A stretch of DNA of 27,281 bases from an uncultured Lachnospiraceae bacterium (GTDB lineage Bacteria > Bacillota > Clostridia > Lachnospirales > Lachnospiraceae). How positions within the stretch are numbered: the first letter of the stretch is position 1; every line of letters begins with the position of its first letter. The position numbers and the translations under genes are program-made. The notes under the pieces are model-generated. The model was not told the origin of the DNA and did no database searches. It saw only the letters and a list, made by a program, of their open reading frames with translations. Of the stretch, positions 1 to 8,700 are shown piece after piece. Location of the stretch: the NCBI GenBank assembly GCA_910585995.1, contig CAJUGG010000052.1, forward strand, positions 1 through 27,281, in the 5' to 3' direction.

Positions 1-1
1 C

Positions 2-292
2 CGATCTGGTTCTAATATTGTATTTAAATTTTATTTTAAAAACAATAAAATTCACATTTATTTCTTAAAGCATGGAATATACTTTTTCACTACTGTATTT
101 ATAGGTAGTATTACCATATTAATATGTAACATTGTTCAAGGTACTCCTATCTTTGTATTTATAATACGTTCTCTGATCTGCTTATTCTTACCAAATTTAC
201 TATATATTTTATGTTATAGAAAAACAAGAGATTATATAACCGCATTTTCCTGGCTTAACAACAAATTCAAATATACGAATATAAGACACTAA
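2..292 (+). CDS. C-terminal fragment of a Wzx-like polysaccharide flippase
   Basis: The reading frame is open from the left edge of the window to a TAA at 290-292, giving the last 96 residues of a longer protein whose start lies outside the window. Two hydrophobic stretches are visible (around YFFTTVFIGSITILICNIV and the segment rich in I, L and F before LPNLLYILCY), followed by a basic tail. This pattern of a late transmembrane pair followed by a short basic tail resembles the C-terminus of oligosaccharide flippases of the Wzx/MATE type, which move lipid-linked repeat units across the membrane. The fragment is strikingly AT-rich compared with the genes to its right, as is common for polysaccharide-cluster genes acquired by transfer. 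It converges on the Wzz-type gene, and the two share a terminator. The flippase assignment rests on hydropathy pattern and context, so other polytopic polysaccharide proteins remain possible. Confidence 0.55.
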   Translation, partial: RSGSNIVFKFYFKNNKIHIYFLKHGIYFFTTVFIGSITILICNIVQGTPIFVFIIRSLICLFLPNLLYILCYRKTRDYITAFSWLNNKFKYTNIRH

Positions 293-325
293 AGGGAAGC
301 GTCCCCGCTTCCCTTTATCTATCTC
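291..325. terminator. Bidirectional terminator between flippase fragment and wzz-like gene
   Basis: A perfect 11-bp inverted repeat (291-301 with 306-316, loop TCCC) starts inside the stop codon of the flippase fragment. On the plus strand it is followed by a T-rich run. The stem is symmetrical, so it can also end minus-strand transcripts from the wzz-like gene, whose stop is at 339. Confidence 0.8.
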
Positions 326-338
326 TTTACTATAACCG

Positions 339-1796
339 CTATTCCACCACAACCGTCCCCAGCACCGGAATCCCTTGTATCCGGCATACTTCTAGTTCTC
401 TGCGAATCTCTCGTGATATGGTTCCGTTTACTTCGGCAACGATAATCACGCCTTCGGCATTTTTAGCCGCCTGTAAGGCTTTGTCATCTTGGTGGACAAA
501 CCCCATGTAGTTAAATCCAGGATCTTTTTCCCACAGTCCTTGTACCACCGGCAGAGAATCTTCTTGCAGGTTGCCGCTGAACATGATATTTTTCTTATCC
601 AGAGAAAGTATCATACTCTTCACATGAGAGAGAGTATCCGGTGGATTTATGAGACTTCTTCTCATCTCTTCCAGTTTCTTGTCAATCTTGTTTTTCTCTT
701 CATGTGGTTTCTCAAGTTTACCTAAGATTCGCAAGTGATATACATCCTGAAGTTCATCTGCGGTCTTGATACGCCTATCAAACAGATATTTCACACAGTA
801 ATAACCACCCCAGCAGACACAGGCCAGGAAGATCGCGATGACCATCCATTTAATTAAGCTCTTTATTTTTGAAACCAGACCTTGTTCTTCTTCGTCTTCC
901 TCTTCTTCTTCAATCAGGTCTTCTCTACTTAAATATTCGGCTTTATAGTATTCAAAATCTTCTTCTTCAAATGTACCTTCGATCCTGGTAAAATTGTTCA
1001 GATAGGTGCTAAGTGAATCTACAGCCGACTTTTGTCGATTCAGATAATCATTGTTAATGTTTAAACGAACGCTGTTATTTAGCTCTTCGAAGGTAAATTC
1101 TCCATATTGTGCCTGTAATTCTCTGGTCAACTGTTTTACTTCTTTTTCCATCACTTCCAAAATTGACTCACAGGCTTCTTCATCAGAATAATACACAGTA
1201 AAATAAAGAATGGAATTATTATAACCCAGCTCAGCATTTTCCAGCATTTCGTTAATTACGCTGTAGACTTCAATGGAGTCTCCACGCTCTCTGCTGGCAG
1301 AACTGCCAATAATCTCTCGGATATATTGAATGTCACACTTTAATTTTCCTGCACGTTTGATCTCTTTTAAGATCTCATTATCACTGAAAATATTAGTATA
1401 CAGTTCAGAAATCAGTCTTGTATTGTCTCCGGCAGTCAGATAATATTTTAATTCTCCATAATATACCTGACTTGGGTCCATTTTCATAATCAGGGAATTT
1501 TCATTGTATTCCATCTGTTTATCATATAAGACTCTGTACTCATATGCCAGTTCCATATTGGACCGTACTTCTGGTTCTACTTTGTAGTCGCTGTAATCGA
1601 CTTCTTCCTCTTCTTCTAACTCTTGCTCTGCACGCACAGCTTGAAATGTCTTATATGCGAAGATCCCGCCCCCCGCCACAGCCCCAATCACCAATACAAT
1701 CAGCAGCGTCCTCCACTGTCTAAGCAGATAGAACATCAGATCGATCAGATTGATCTCCATCTCATCATCATACATATTTGTATAATTTTCATTCAT
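339..1796 (-). CDS. Wzz/CpsC-type chain-length determinant with degenerate CpsD-like tail
   Basis: This 485-residue inner-membrane protein probably sets polysaccharide chain length. The N-terminal region (about 12-50) has the Wzz pattern, INLIDLMFYLLRQWRTLL followed by a first transmembrane helix. A long, acidic, helix-prone extracytoplasmic region follows, and a second transmembrane helix lies near 315-335. The last 150 residues are cytoplasmic and include a stretch (IMFSGNL ... GVIIVAEV ... GIPVLGTVVVE) that reads like the fold of a bacterial tyrosine kinase of the CpsD family, but it has no Walker A P-loop and no terminal tyrosine cluster. Kinase activity is therefore unlikely. AGGAGG lies 5-6 nt before the ATG. 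The gene is 30 bp downstream of the initiating transferase and is probably co-transcribed with it. The Wzz call is firm at family level; the degenerate-kinase reading is inference. Confidence 0.8.
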   Translation of the reverse strand: MNENYTNMYDDEMEINLIDLMFYLLRQWRTLLIVLVIGAVAGGGIFAYKTFQAVRAEQELEEEEEVDYSDYKVEPEVRSNMELAYEYRVLYDKQMEYNENSLIMKMDPSQVYYGELKYYLTAGDNTRLISELYTNIFSDNEILKEIKRAGKLKCDIQYIREIIGSSASRERGDSIEVYSVINEMLENAELGYNNSILYFTVYYSDEEACESILEVMEKEVKQLTRELQAQYGEFTFEELNNSVRLNINNDYLNRQKSAVDSLSTYLNNFTRIEGTFEEEDFEYYKAEYLSREDLIEEEEEDEEEQGLVSKIKSLIKWMVIAIFLACVCWGGYYCVKYLFDRRIKTADELQDVYHLRILGKLEKPHEEKNKIDKKLEEMRRSLINPPDTLSHVKSMILSLDKKNIMFSGNLQEDSLPVVQGLWEKDPGFNYMGFVHQDDKALQAAKNAEGVIIVAEVNGTISREIRRELEVCRIQGIPVLGTVVVE

Positions 1797-1826
1797 CAGC
1801 GTTCCTCCTATTATTGTTTTTCATAA

Positions 1827-3251
1827 CTACCTAGCTCCACTTCCTTTGAATACTACCAATATGGTTCTCATGATAATCTTCATGTCTAAAAGCAGTGACC
1901 AGTTATCGATATATTCCAGGTCCAGCCGTACTACTTCGTCAAATTCTTTGATGTCATTTCTTCCGCTGATCTGCCATAATCCTGTGATTCCTGGGCGGAA
2001 GCTGATCCTGCGTTTTTGGTAGTAACTGTATTGCTGGTACTCGTCCAGGGTCGGCGGACGGGTTCCTACAAGGCTCATATCGCCTTTTAAGACGTTCCAG
2101 AACTGGGGCAGCTCGTCGATGCTGGTCTTGCGGATAAAGGCCCCTGTCTTGGTGATACGGGGATCATTTTCCATCTTGAACATCAGACCCTGCATCTCAT
2201 TTTGGGCCATCAGTTCTTTTTTCCGCTCTTCGGCATCTGCATACATGGAGCGGAATTTATAAAAATTAAAGATCCGGCCGTTTACGCCCACTCGTTTTTG
2301 GCAGAAGATCAAGGGACCTTTGGACTCTAAGAGCAGTACGGGCGCTAAAAAGATACCAATCAGTAAAGTGAGCAGCAGTCCGATCAGAGAGCCGACAATG
2401 TCCACTAATCGTTTGAGCATCACCATCCGGTAGTCAAACAGACGGCTGGAAAATGCGATCACATGGTATTGCTCTAGGTTATAGATGCGTTTTTCGCCAG
2501 TCAGACCCAGATCAAACAGATCCAGATTCAGGTTGACCACCACGCCCATTTTTTCAAATTCCAGGATCATATTTTTCAGAAAATGCTCGCGGCTCTGCAG
2601 GTCGTCTACCTGGATAAAGACTTCGTCAACCACATTTTGAGTGGCAAATTCCAGATATTCCTCTCCATGTCCTAAGACCACAGGGATCTCTTCGATCCTG
2701 TCTTCGCTCACATCTTCATCCAGCAGCACGACACCTGTGATCTTCCAGCAGGTCTCTTTGGACCTTCCAAAACGCTCCAGGATCTGAAGCACATGTGATC
2801 TGGTAGTCACCAGCAAGAGATTGCTCTCTTTTTTGTGACTCCACCGAAAGATGCGGTCCTTGTTTCGGATAAACAGGTGCACCATCCAGATCATGATCAC
2901 ATTTAATACGAAGAAATACCCCATCACCAGTCTGGAAGTAAACACTTCGCTTTTCATACCAAATCCAAGCAGCGAAGCGCCTGCCACTAAGACCAGGTTA
3001 TATTTTACAGAAAGGAGCAGTTCGGAGTAGCGTCCTCTTTTAAAGAAGCCTTCGTACATCTTCATAAAATAAAAAGCTGCCACATGTAATACCACCACTA
3101 CACTGCACAGACTTCTCAGGTTTTCTCCTAATGCCAATGAATAGATATCCTGATATCGTATCATCCCCGCCACAAAAAGACTGAACAGCACTGCTATCCC
3201 GTCCACGAAGCAGATCATGATCTCCATAAATTGATTTCTCTTTCGATACAT
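1827..3251 (-). CDS. Undecaprenyl-phosphate sugar phosphotransferase (WbaP/CpsE family)
   Basis: This enzyme starts exopolysaccharide repeat-unit synthesis by moving a sugar-1-phosphate from a nucleotide sugar onto undecaprenyl phosphate at the membrane. The N-terminal part carries several transmembrane helices, followed by a CoA-binding-like cytoplasmic domain (around VLLDEDVSEDRIEEIPVVLG) and one more membrane segment. The C-terminal bacterial sugar transferase domain shows KRLVDIVGS, FYKFRSM, DPRITKTG, the catalytic DELPQ, GTRPP and RPGITGLWQ. The length is about 474 residues, normal for the long polytopic form. I start at the ATG at 3251 (MYRKRNQ), which matches how these proteins usually begin. 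TTG at 3263 and GTG at 3260 are in frame but have no better ribosome site. It has its own upstream promoter and is followed by the Wzz-type gene. The sugar it transfers cannot be read from sequence. Confidence 0.93.
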   Translation of the reverse strand: MYRKRNQFMEIMICFVDGIAVLFSLFVAGMIRYQDIYSLALGENLRSLCSVVVVLHVAAFYFMKMYEGFFKRGRYSELLLSVKYNLVLVAGASLLGFGMKSEVFTSRLVMGYFFVLNVIMIWMVHLFIRNKDRIFRWSHKKESNLLLVTTRSHVLQILERFGRSKETCWKITGVVLLDEDVSEDRIEEIPVVLGHGEEYLEFATQNVVDEVFIQVDDLQSREHFLKNMILEFEKMGVVVNLNLDLFDLGLTGEKRIYNLEQYHVIAFSSRLFDYRMVMLKRLVDIVGSLIGLLLTLLIGIFLAPVLLLESKGPLIFCQKRVGVNGRIFNFYKFRSMYADAEERKKELMAQNEMQGLMFKMENDPRITKTGAFIRKTSIDELPQFWNVLKGDMSLVGTRPPTLDEYQQYSYYQKRRISFRPGITGLWQISGRNDIKEFDEVVRLDLEYIDNWSLLLDMKIIMRTILVVFKGSGAR

Positions 3252-3303
3252 ATTCGACACCAATCAACTTTTTTCGTTCTTAAAAATAGAAACTAACACG
3301 CTC

Positions 3304-3331
3304 ATTATACCACAAAACCCCCAGGTTGCAA
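3304..3331 (-). promoter_or_regulatory. Promoter for wbaP-like and wzz-like genes
   Basis: On the minus strand TTGCAA (3331-3326) is followed after 16 nt by TATAAT (3309-3304) with an extended -10 TG one base upstream. It lies in the 82-bp gap after the GT11 gene and would start transcripts about 45 nt before the wbaP-like ATG. Confidence 0.7.
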
Positions 3332-3345
3332 CTGAAAAATTTTCC

Positions 3346-4257
3346 TTACTTGCCGCCTTTTAGTCTTTTTCGTATCTCGCCTTTGCAACGCATCCACCAA
3401 TAATTTCCCCTCGACACCATGCTCTGTCTTGCTTCCACGACGGTCCAGTGATCTGCAAAACAGTCCTGGGGCTGAAAATATTGTCCCACAGGATATACGG
3501 ACGGACGGATGATCTCTGCGTCTTCTCTCTGATTCAGGACCGCAGACATAATGGAAAAAGAGCTGTTGCTGATAATCTGTTTTTCACATTTGGACATCAT
3601 ACACAGATCATGGAGCAGAGAACCTCTGCACAGTACGCAGTTATACCTGTTTGTGAATCTTTCCACAATCTTTTTTTTGCGGTCATAAAACACCAAAAAT
3701 ACAGGTTTTTCGAGCGTCTGCTGGATCACATACTCTGCTGCCTTGAACCAGTACGAATCCTTCAGCCGGAATCCCTGGCGTACATAGTCCTCTCCCACCC
3801 GAAAATGAACGGCTACTAGCGGCCTGCCCGCATACGTTTGCTGCAGTTGTTCCAATTCCTCCAGGGCCTCTGCTTCCACCTCTTTTGGAAAGGCAAACCA
3901 GCTCTGTACTTCTTTCAGCCGATGTGAAAAATACCGACAGGAGATATAGTGGCCCAGCATCAGAGTATCTTTGGGAACCTGAAGCGCCTCTTTTTGATAA
4001 TTGGTCGTTCGCCTTGGCAGCGGCGGCTCCTCATAGGTATGTGTCACCTCTTCTGGCAGCTTTGGTAAAAATTCTCCCTGAATCCTGGGAAACATGGTGT
4101 GTATCTCGTTGCCATAGCGCTGATCCGAGTCATTGATCCGGTCGTTGTGTTCCCGGATAAAATAAAAATCTTCTCCCCTGTCTGTTGCAATTGTCTTTAA
4201 GGAAGCATACGTAAACATCTGATTCCCCAGCTGATCTGCAATTCTCCCAACGATCAT
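3346..4257 (-). CDS. GT11-family glycosyltransferase (alpha-1,2-fucosyltransferase-like)
   Basis: This 303-residue cytoplasmic glycosyltransferase resembles family GT11, whose members mainly transfer fucose from GDP-fucose to position 2 of a galactose. The N-terminal ADQLGNQMFTYA matches the family's GGLGNQMFQYA. The donor-binding motif, usually HxRRGDY, appears as VAVHFRVGEDY (about 150-160), so the second arginine is lost and a residue is inserted. The C-terminal DLCMMSKCEKQIISNSSFSIMSA matches the family's DLYLMSLCKHNIIANSSFSWWGA block. Its start overlaps the end of the GT4 gene by 4 nt (ATGA), so the two are translationally coupled. The family call is good. Fucose as the donor is less certain because of the altered motif and because no GDP-fucose genes are in the window. 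Confidence 0.8.
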   Translation of the reverse strand: MIVGRIADQLGNQMFTYASLKTIATDRGEDFYFIREHNDRINDSDQRYGNEIHTMFPRIQGEFLPKLPEEVTHTYEEPPLPRRTTNYQKEALQVPKDTLMLGHYISCRYFSHRLKEVQSWFAFPKEVEAEALEELEQLQQTYAGRPLVAVHFRVGEDYVRQGFRLKDSYWFKAAEYVIQQTLEKPVFLVFYDRKKKIVERFTNRYNCVLCRGSLLHDLCMMSKCEKQIISNSSFSIMSAVLNQREDAEIIRPSVYPVGQYFQPQDCFADHWTVVEARQSMVSRGNYWWMRCKGEIRKRLKGGK

Positions 4258-5492
4258 ACCTGCTCCCTCCCTGTGATCTTCTGATACAGCTCTTCAAACT
4301 GATCCAGCATCCTCTCTTCGGAAAAACAGTCCTCTGCCTTTTCCCGGCTGAAAGCACCTTTTTTTCTTAAAATATTTCCGTCCGAGCAGGCACTCTGTAT
4401 GGTCTGTGCAAGCGCGTCAGCGCTTACTTCGCTGGCGATCCAGCCTGAAGCCTCGTCCACAAGTTCAGGCATCGTACACACCGGAAATGCGATCACTGGC
4501 GTCCCACAGGCCATCGCTTCGATATTGGTCAGTCCAAAAGTCTCATAGACCGAAGGATTGACCAGCACATCTGCCATAGCATAGAACTCATTTAATTCTT
4601 TTTGTGTCGTGAGATACCCCAGATGCCGGATCTGATATTTTGTGCCTAATCTGTCAAATGTATGATTTTCTCTCCCGGCCACCAGCAACAGATAGTGCTC
4701 CGGGTCCGGGATCAGTGTAAGGGCTTTCAGCAAAAGATCCATGCCTTTTAACTTTTTCTCTGGATCTGCCGCAATAAATCCCAAGATCTTCCCTGGAAAA
4801 TCGATCTGATACTGCCTGCGCACTTTTTGTTTATCAAGGGGCCGAAAGCTCTCTGTGTCCAGGCTGTTGTAGATGCACTTGCAGGGCTGTCCTTTCAGAG
4901 CAGACATTGCAAATTGCTCCTGCATCCACTTTGACGGCACCGTAAAGGTGATCTGCCCGCCAGTAAAGGCTTTTTGCTTCGCCTGATAGAGCTTCGCCGC
5001 CACATCTTTACGCAGAGCCGGATAGTTGCCCAGACACTCACAGGCAAAGCATCCTCTCTTCCAGCGCTCTTCACAGCCATAAGGATAGGTACAGTGCCCT
5101 GTCATAGCCCAGAAATCATGCAGCGTCCACACCATGGGCCGAAGCCCTGCCAGATACGGGATATCCAGAATCCCCAGAAAATTGTCGTGAGGATTGTTCA
5201 GATGGATCACATCAACCGCATGTTTTTTGATAAATGATGCAATATATTGCCTGCTGTACCAGATCTTCAGATTCTCATTGCCATGATTTTTGGTAATCAG
5301 CCGATTGAAGATCCGCATCGCCTGACTGTCATAGATCACATGCACATCCGCAGGCAGACCCGAACCTCTCATATCATAGCTGACAATCTGAGATACCTGG
5401 TGCCCTCTTTTTTTCATCCCGTGAAACAGCTGGGACGTCACCTTCTCTGCCCCGCCGCACTGATAGGTGGTATTCAGATACAAAATATTCAT
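4254..5492 (-). CDS. GT4-family glycosyltransferase
   Basis: A 412-residue retaining glycosyltransferase of GT-B fold that probably adds a sugar to the lipid-linked repeat unit on the cytoplasmic face. The N-terminal domain begins MNILYLNTTYQCGGAEKVTSQL, with the acceptor-side loop GGAE. A central cysteine-rich patch (HCTYPYGCEERW ... GCFACECLG, about 130-155), seen in WcaC/AmsD-like members, could bind a metal. The C-terminal domain has KKLKGMDLLLKAL, the donor-binding ETFGLTNIEAMACGTPVIAF (an EX7E-type motif) and a normal end. It starts 8 nt after the dehydrogenase stop, with only a weak AGGG before the ATG, so coupling is likely. Donor and acceptor are unknown. Confidence 0.92.
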   Translation of the reverse strand: MNILYLNTTYQCGGAEKVTSQLFHGMKKRGHQVSQIVSYDMRGSGLPADVHVIYDSQAMRIFNRLITKNHGNENLKIWYSRQYIASFIKKHAVDVIHLNNPHDNFLGILDIPYLAGLRPMVWTLHDFWAMTGHCTYPYGCEERWKRGCFACECLGNYPALRKDVAAKLYQAKQKAFTGGQITFTVPSKWMQEQFAMSALKGQPCKCIYNSLDTESFRPLDKQKVRRQYQIDFPGKILGFIAADPEKKLKGMDLLLKALTLIPDPEHYLLLVAGRENHTFDRLGTKYQIRHLGYLTTQKELNEFYAMADVLVNPSVYETFGLTNIEAMACGTPVIAFPVCTMPELVDEASGWIASEVSADALAQTIQSACSDGNILRKKGAFSREKAEDCFSEERMLDQFEELYQKITGREQV

Positions 5493-5500
5493 AACCAGCC

Positions 5501-6739
5501 CTAATCTCTCCGAAAGATATCTCTGGTGTACACCTTATCTTCCACGTCATCTAACTCCGCATCATACCGATTGGCAATAATCGCGCCGCTGATCTTTTTA
5601 AATTCTTTCAGATCGTTGACCACCCTGCTGCCAAAGAACAGACTTCCATCCTGCAGGGTCGGCTCATAGACTATGACTTCTGCGCCTTTTGCCTTGATTC
5701 GCTTCATCACGCCCTGGATGGAACTCTGACGGAAATTATCGCTGTTGGCCTTCATGGTCAGACGATACACACCCACGATCACATGCCGTCCCGGAAGCCC
5801 GTTCCTGCCGTTCGCTCCTTCAAAATATCCGGCCTTTTCCAACACCTTATCCGCGATAAAGTCCTTCCGTGTCCCATTGGCATCCACAATCGCCTGGATC
5901 AGATTCTCCGGCACATCTTTATAATTCGCCAATAACTGCTTGGTATCCTTTGGCAGACAATATCCTCCATAGCCAAACGAAGGGTTATTATAATGACTTC
6001 CGATTCTTGGGTCTAAGCATACCCCTTCTATAATACTTTTCGCATCCAGCCCGTGCACTTCCGCATACGTATCCAGCTCATTAAAATAAGACACCCGAAG
6101 CGCCAGATACGTATTGGCAAACAATTTGACTGCCTCCGCCTCTGTGGATTCCATAAAAAGCATCTCAATCTCTTCCTTTAAAGCACCCTCCTTTAAAAGC
6201 CCTGCAAACACTCTGGAAGCCTTCTGAAGCTTCTCATCCCCCGCAGGCACTCCCAATATAATTCTCGAAGGGTACAGATTGTCATACAATGCCCTGCCCT
6301 CCCGCAAAAACTCCGGGGAGAACATCAGTTTGCCTGTCCCATACTTTTCCCGCATCCGCATCGTAAATCCAACCGGGACTGTAGATTTGACCACCATCAC
6401 CGCCTCTGGGTGACACTCTGTCACCTGTTCGATTACCTGCTCCACAGAACTTGTATCAAAATAATTCCGCACCGGATCATAATTGGTCGGTGTGGAGATA
6501 ATCACAAAATCCGCCTCTTTGTATGCCATCTGACTGTCCGTCGTCGCTGTCAGATCAAGCTCATGCTCCGATAGATACTCCTCAATCTCCCGGTCAATGA
6601 TCGGCGACTTCTTCTGATTGATCAGCTCCACCTTTTCCGGCAGAATATCCACCGCAAACACCCTGTGATGCTGCGCTAACAAGATCGCGTTGGACAAGCC
6701 CACATATCCGGTCCCTGCAATCGCAATGGTATATCTCAA
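5501..6739 (-). CDS. ugd: UDP-glucose 6-dehydrogenase (nucleotide-sugar dehydrogenase)
   Basis: The enzyme oxidises a UDP-sugar, most likely UDP-glucose to UDP-glucuronate, in two NAD-dependent steps, supplying acidic sugar for the polysaccharide. The NAD site is GTGYVG (residues 9-14), the KSTVPVGFT and FSPEFLREGRALYD blocks are intact, and the catalytic cysteine lies in GYGGYCLPKDT (Cys261). I start at TTG 6739 because GGAGGTG sits 6 nt before it, the protein then begins directly with the Rossmann strand, and the length (412) fits the family. A longer in-frame ATG at 6793 lies inside the -10 element and cannot be used. First gene of the unit leading to the GT4 and GT11 genes. Confidence 0.9.
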   Translation of the reverse strand: MRYTIAIAGTGYVGLSNAILLAQHHRVFAVDILPEKVELINQKKSPIIDREIEEYLSEHELDLTATTDSQMAYKEADFVIISTPTNYDPVRNYFDTSSVEQVIEQVTECHPEAVMVVKSTVPVGFTMRMREKYGTGKLMFSPEFLREGRALYDNLYPSRIILGVPAGDEKLQKASRVFAGLLKEGALKEEIEMLFMESTEAEAVKLFANTYLALRVSYFNELDTYAEVHGLDAKSIIEGVCLDPRIGSHYNNPSFGYGGYCLPKDTKQLLANYKDVPENLIQAIVDANGTRKDFIADKVLEKAGYFEGANGRNGLPGRHVIVGVYRLTMKANSDNFRQSSIQGVMKRIKAKGAEVIVYEPTLQDGSLFFGSRVVNDLKEFKKISGAIIANRYDAELDDVEDKVYTRDIFRRD

Positions 6740-6791
6740 ATGATCCACCTCCATCTGTCTCTTTCTCTGTCTGTTTCTAAACAATGCCCCC

Positions 6792-6820
6792 ATTATAACA
6801 TGCCTCTCCCATTTTGAGAA
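6792..6820 (-). promoter_or_regulatory. Promoter of the ugd transcription unit
   Basis: On the minus strand TTCTCA (6820-6815), 17 nt, then TATAAT (6797-6792) with an extended -10 TG one base upstream. Transcription would start near 6785, about 45 nt before the TTG start codon, which rules out the upstream ATG. Confidence 0.7.
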
Positions 6821-6829
6821 GCATCAAAT

Positions 6830-6883
6830 AAAATCTAAAAAGCTCACCCCTGCGCCAGACATCTGATCCGGCGCAGGGATGAG
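6830..6883 (-). terminator. Rho-independent terminator of trpB
   Basis: Inverted repeat of 14 bp (6843-6856 with 6870-6883) with one G-U pair, followed on the minus strand by TTTTTAGATTTTATTT. It lies just after the trpB stop at 6918. Confidence 0.85.
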
Positions 6884-6917
6884 CGATATTCTCTTTTACA
6901 GGAACATCAGATCCGGT

Positions 6918-8291
6918 TTACTGAACCTTTGGAAGCTGATCACGGTAAGCCGCCAGTTCTTCATCAGTTGGAATATAATCATTCATCTCGCCATCATGGA
7001 ACTTCTCATAAGCCACCATATCGAAATAACCAGTCCCGGTGAGGCCAAATACAATCGTCTTCTCTTCCCCAGTCTCTTTGCAGCGGTTCGCCTCGTCGAT
7101 CGCAGCGCGGATCGCATGAGAACTCTCTGGTGCAGGAAGGATTCCTTCGATTCTCGCAAAATATTCTGCCGCCTCAAACACCTCTGTCTGCTTCACGCTG
7201 GTCGCTTCCATCAACCCCTGATGATACAGTTCTGACAGCGTGGAACTCATGCCATGATAACGCAGACCGCCTGCATGGTTCGCAGAAGGGATAAATCCGC
7301 TGCCCAGCGTATACATCTTGGCAAGCGGGCAGACCATGCCAGTATCACAGAAATCATATGCATACACACCACGGGTAAAGCTGGGGCAAGACGCCGGCTC
7401 CACAGCGATGATCCGATAGTCCGCCTCACCGCGGAGCTTTTCTCCCATAAACGGTGCAATCAGGCCGCCCAGATTAGAACCGCCTCCGGCACAGCCAATG
7501 ATGATATCTGGTTTAATCTGATATTTATCCAGGGCAGCTTTTGTCTCCAGGCCAATCACCGACTGATGGAGAAGTACCTGATTCAGCACGCTGCCCAGCA
7601 CATAGCGATATCCATCACTGGATACAGCCTTTTCCACTGCTTCAGAGATCGCACAGCCAAGACTTCCCGTCGTACCAGGATGCTCTGCAAGGATCTTCCT
7701 GCCCACCTCTGTCTCCATAGACGGCGACGGAGTCACCGACGCGCCATAAGTACGCATCACCTCACGCCGAAAAGGCTTCTGCTCATAAGAACATTTTACC
7801 ATATATACCTTACAGTCAAGGTCAAGGTAAGAACATGCCATAGACAGCGCAGTCCCCCACTGACCAGCTCCGGTCTCCGTAGTGACACCCTTAAGCCCCT
7901 GCTTCTTCGCATAATATGCCTGCGCAATCGCTGAGTTCAATTTATGGCTGCCGCTAGTATTATTGCCCTCAAACTTATAATAGATCTTCGCAGGTGTACC
8001 CAACTTCTCCTCCAGACAATACGCCCGCACAAGCGGAGACGGACGATACATCTTATAGAAATTACGAATCTCCTCCGGAATCTCAAAAAATGCCGTATCA
8101 TTATCCAACTCCTGCGCGATCAACTCTTCACAAAAAACACCCGCCAATTCTTCCGCCTTCATAGGCTTTAACGTACCAGGATTCAAAAGCGGCGCCGGCT
8201 TCTGCTTCATATCCGCGCGCAGATTGTACCATGCCTTTGGCATCTCATTTTCACTCAGATAGATTTTGTAAGGGATTTTTTCTGTTTTCAT
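6918..8291 (-). CDS. trpB: Tryptophan synthase beta chain, TrpB2 type
   Basis: A PLP enzyme that joins indole and serine to make tryptophan. The 457-residue length and the N-terminal extension are typical of the TrpB2 subgroup, which often occurs without trpA; none is present here. The PLP lysine is in SHKLNSA (Lys117), the catalytic loop reads TETGAGQWG (about 140-148), and the phosphate-binding loop is GCAGGGSNLGG. The start is ATG 8291, with GGAGG 8 nt upstream. The frame continues open upstream, but that part is the T-box leader and is not coding. The gene stands alone, with its own promoter, T-box and terminator. The UGG specifier supports a role in tryptophan supply, probably indole salvage or a stand-alone synthase. 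Confidence 0.92.
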   Translation of the reverse strand: MKTEKIPYKIYLSENEMPKAWYNLRADMKQKPAPLLNPGTLKPMKAEELAGVFCEELIAQELDNDTAFFEIPEEIRNFYKMYRPSPLVRAYCLEEKLGTPAKIYYKFEGNNTSGSHKLNSAIAQAYYAKKQGLKGVTTETGAGQWGTALSMACSYLDLDCKVYMVKCSYEQKPFRREVMRTYGASVTPSPSMETEVGRKILAEHPGTTGSLGCAISEAVEKAVSSDGYRYVLGSVLNQVLLHQSVIGLETKAALDKYQIKPDIIIGCAGGGSNLGGLIAPFMGEKLRGEADYRIIAVEPASCPSFTRGVYAYDFCDTGMVCPLAKMYTLGSGFIPSANHAGGLRYHGMSSTLSELYHQGLMEATSVKQTEVFEAAEYFARIEGILPAPESSHAIRAAIDEANRCKETGEEKTIVFGLTGTGYFDMVAYEKFHDGEMNDYIPTDEELAAYRDQLPKVQ

Positions 8292-8318
8292 CGTGTTTAC
8301 CTCCATATTTTTACTACT

Positions 8319-8624
8319 AAAAAACGCCCCTGACAGAATTATATTTTCTGTCAAGGGCGAACAAATACAATACAGTACCAGATGGTCCGCGGTGCCACCT
8401 TGCTTCACGGCATAACCCGTGCACTTAAAAAGATACCAACATATCCCCGGCATTTATACGCCTGCCTATAGCGTCGCAGAATACTCTGTGAAACCTCACA
8501 TTTGACTGCGCCCTCCGCGGCCCATTTGACAACTTGTTTCCTGCCTGACTCTCAGCCTCCCAGACTCTCTGTAAGGGCATCATTGCCTTTATCCCCGCTT
8601 CAACGGTTTGAAGTATTAAATTCT
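8319..8624 (-). promoter_or_regulatory. T-box riboswitch, tryptophan type, upstream of trpB
   Basis: The minus-strand leader carries AGAGAG in stem I, the T-box AGGTGGCACCGCGG (8400-8387) and a terminator stem (8359-8325) followed by six T residues (8324-8319). The specifier aligns with the tyrosine and valine leaders in this window as CAAA-UGG-GC, placing UGG at 8524-8522. Uncharged tRNA-Trp should stabilise the antiterminator and allow trpB transcription. Confidence 0.93.
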
Positions 8625-8629
8625 TATTT

Positions 8630-8658
8630 AATATACCACCACTATCCACAAATGTCAA
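8630..8658 (-). promoter_or_regulatory. Promoter of the trpB T-box leader
   Basis: Minus-strand TTGACA (8658-8653), 17 nt, TATATT (8635-8630). This is a near-consensus vegetative promoter directly upstream of the T-box leader. Confidence 0.85.
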
Positions 8659-8700
8659 CCATTTATATCTAATTTTTAACACTCCACTTCCCCAACCCCA

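Noticed and set aside
7254..7934. 226-codon plus-strand frame opposite trpB
   Set aside because: Antisense shadow with unnatural composition. trpB motifs are clear on the other strand.
8292..8453. N-terminal extension of trpB
   Set aside because: This is the T-box and terminator. A strong ribosome site precedes ATG 8291.
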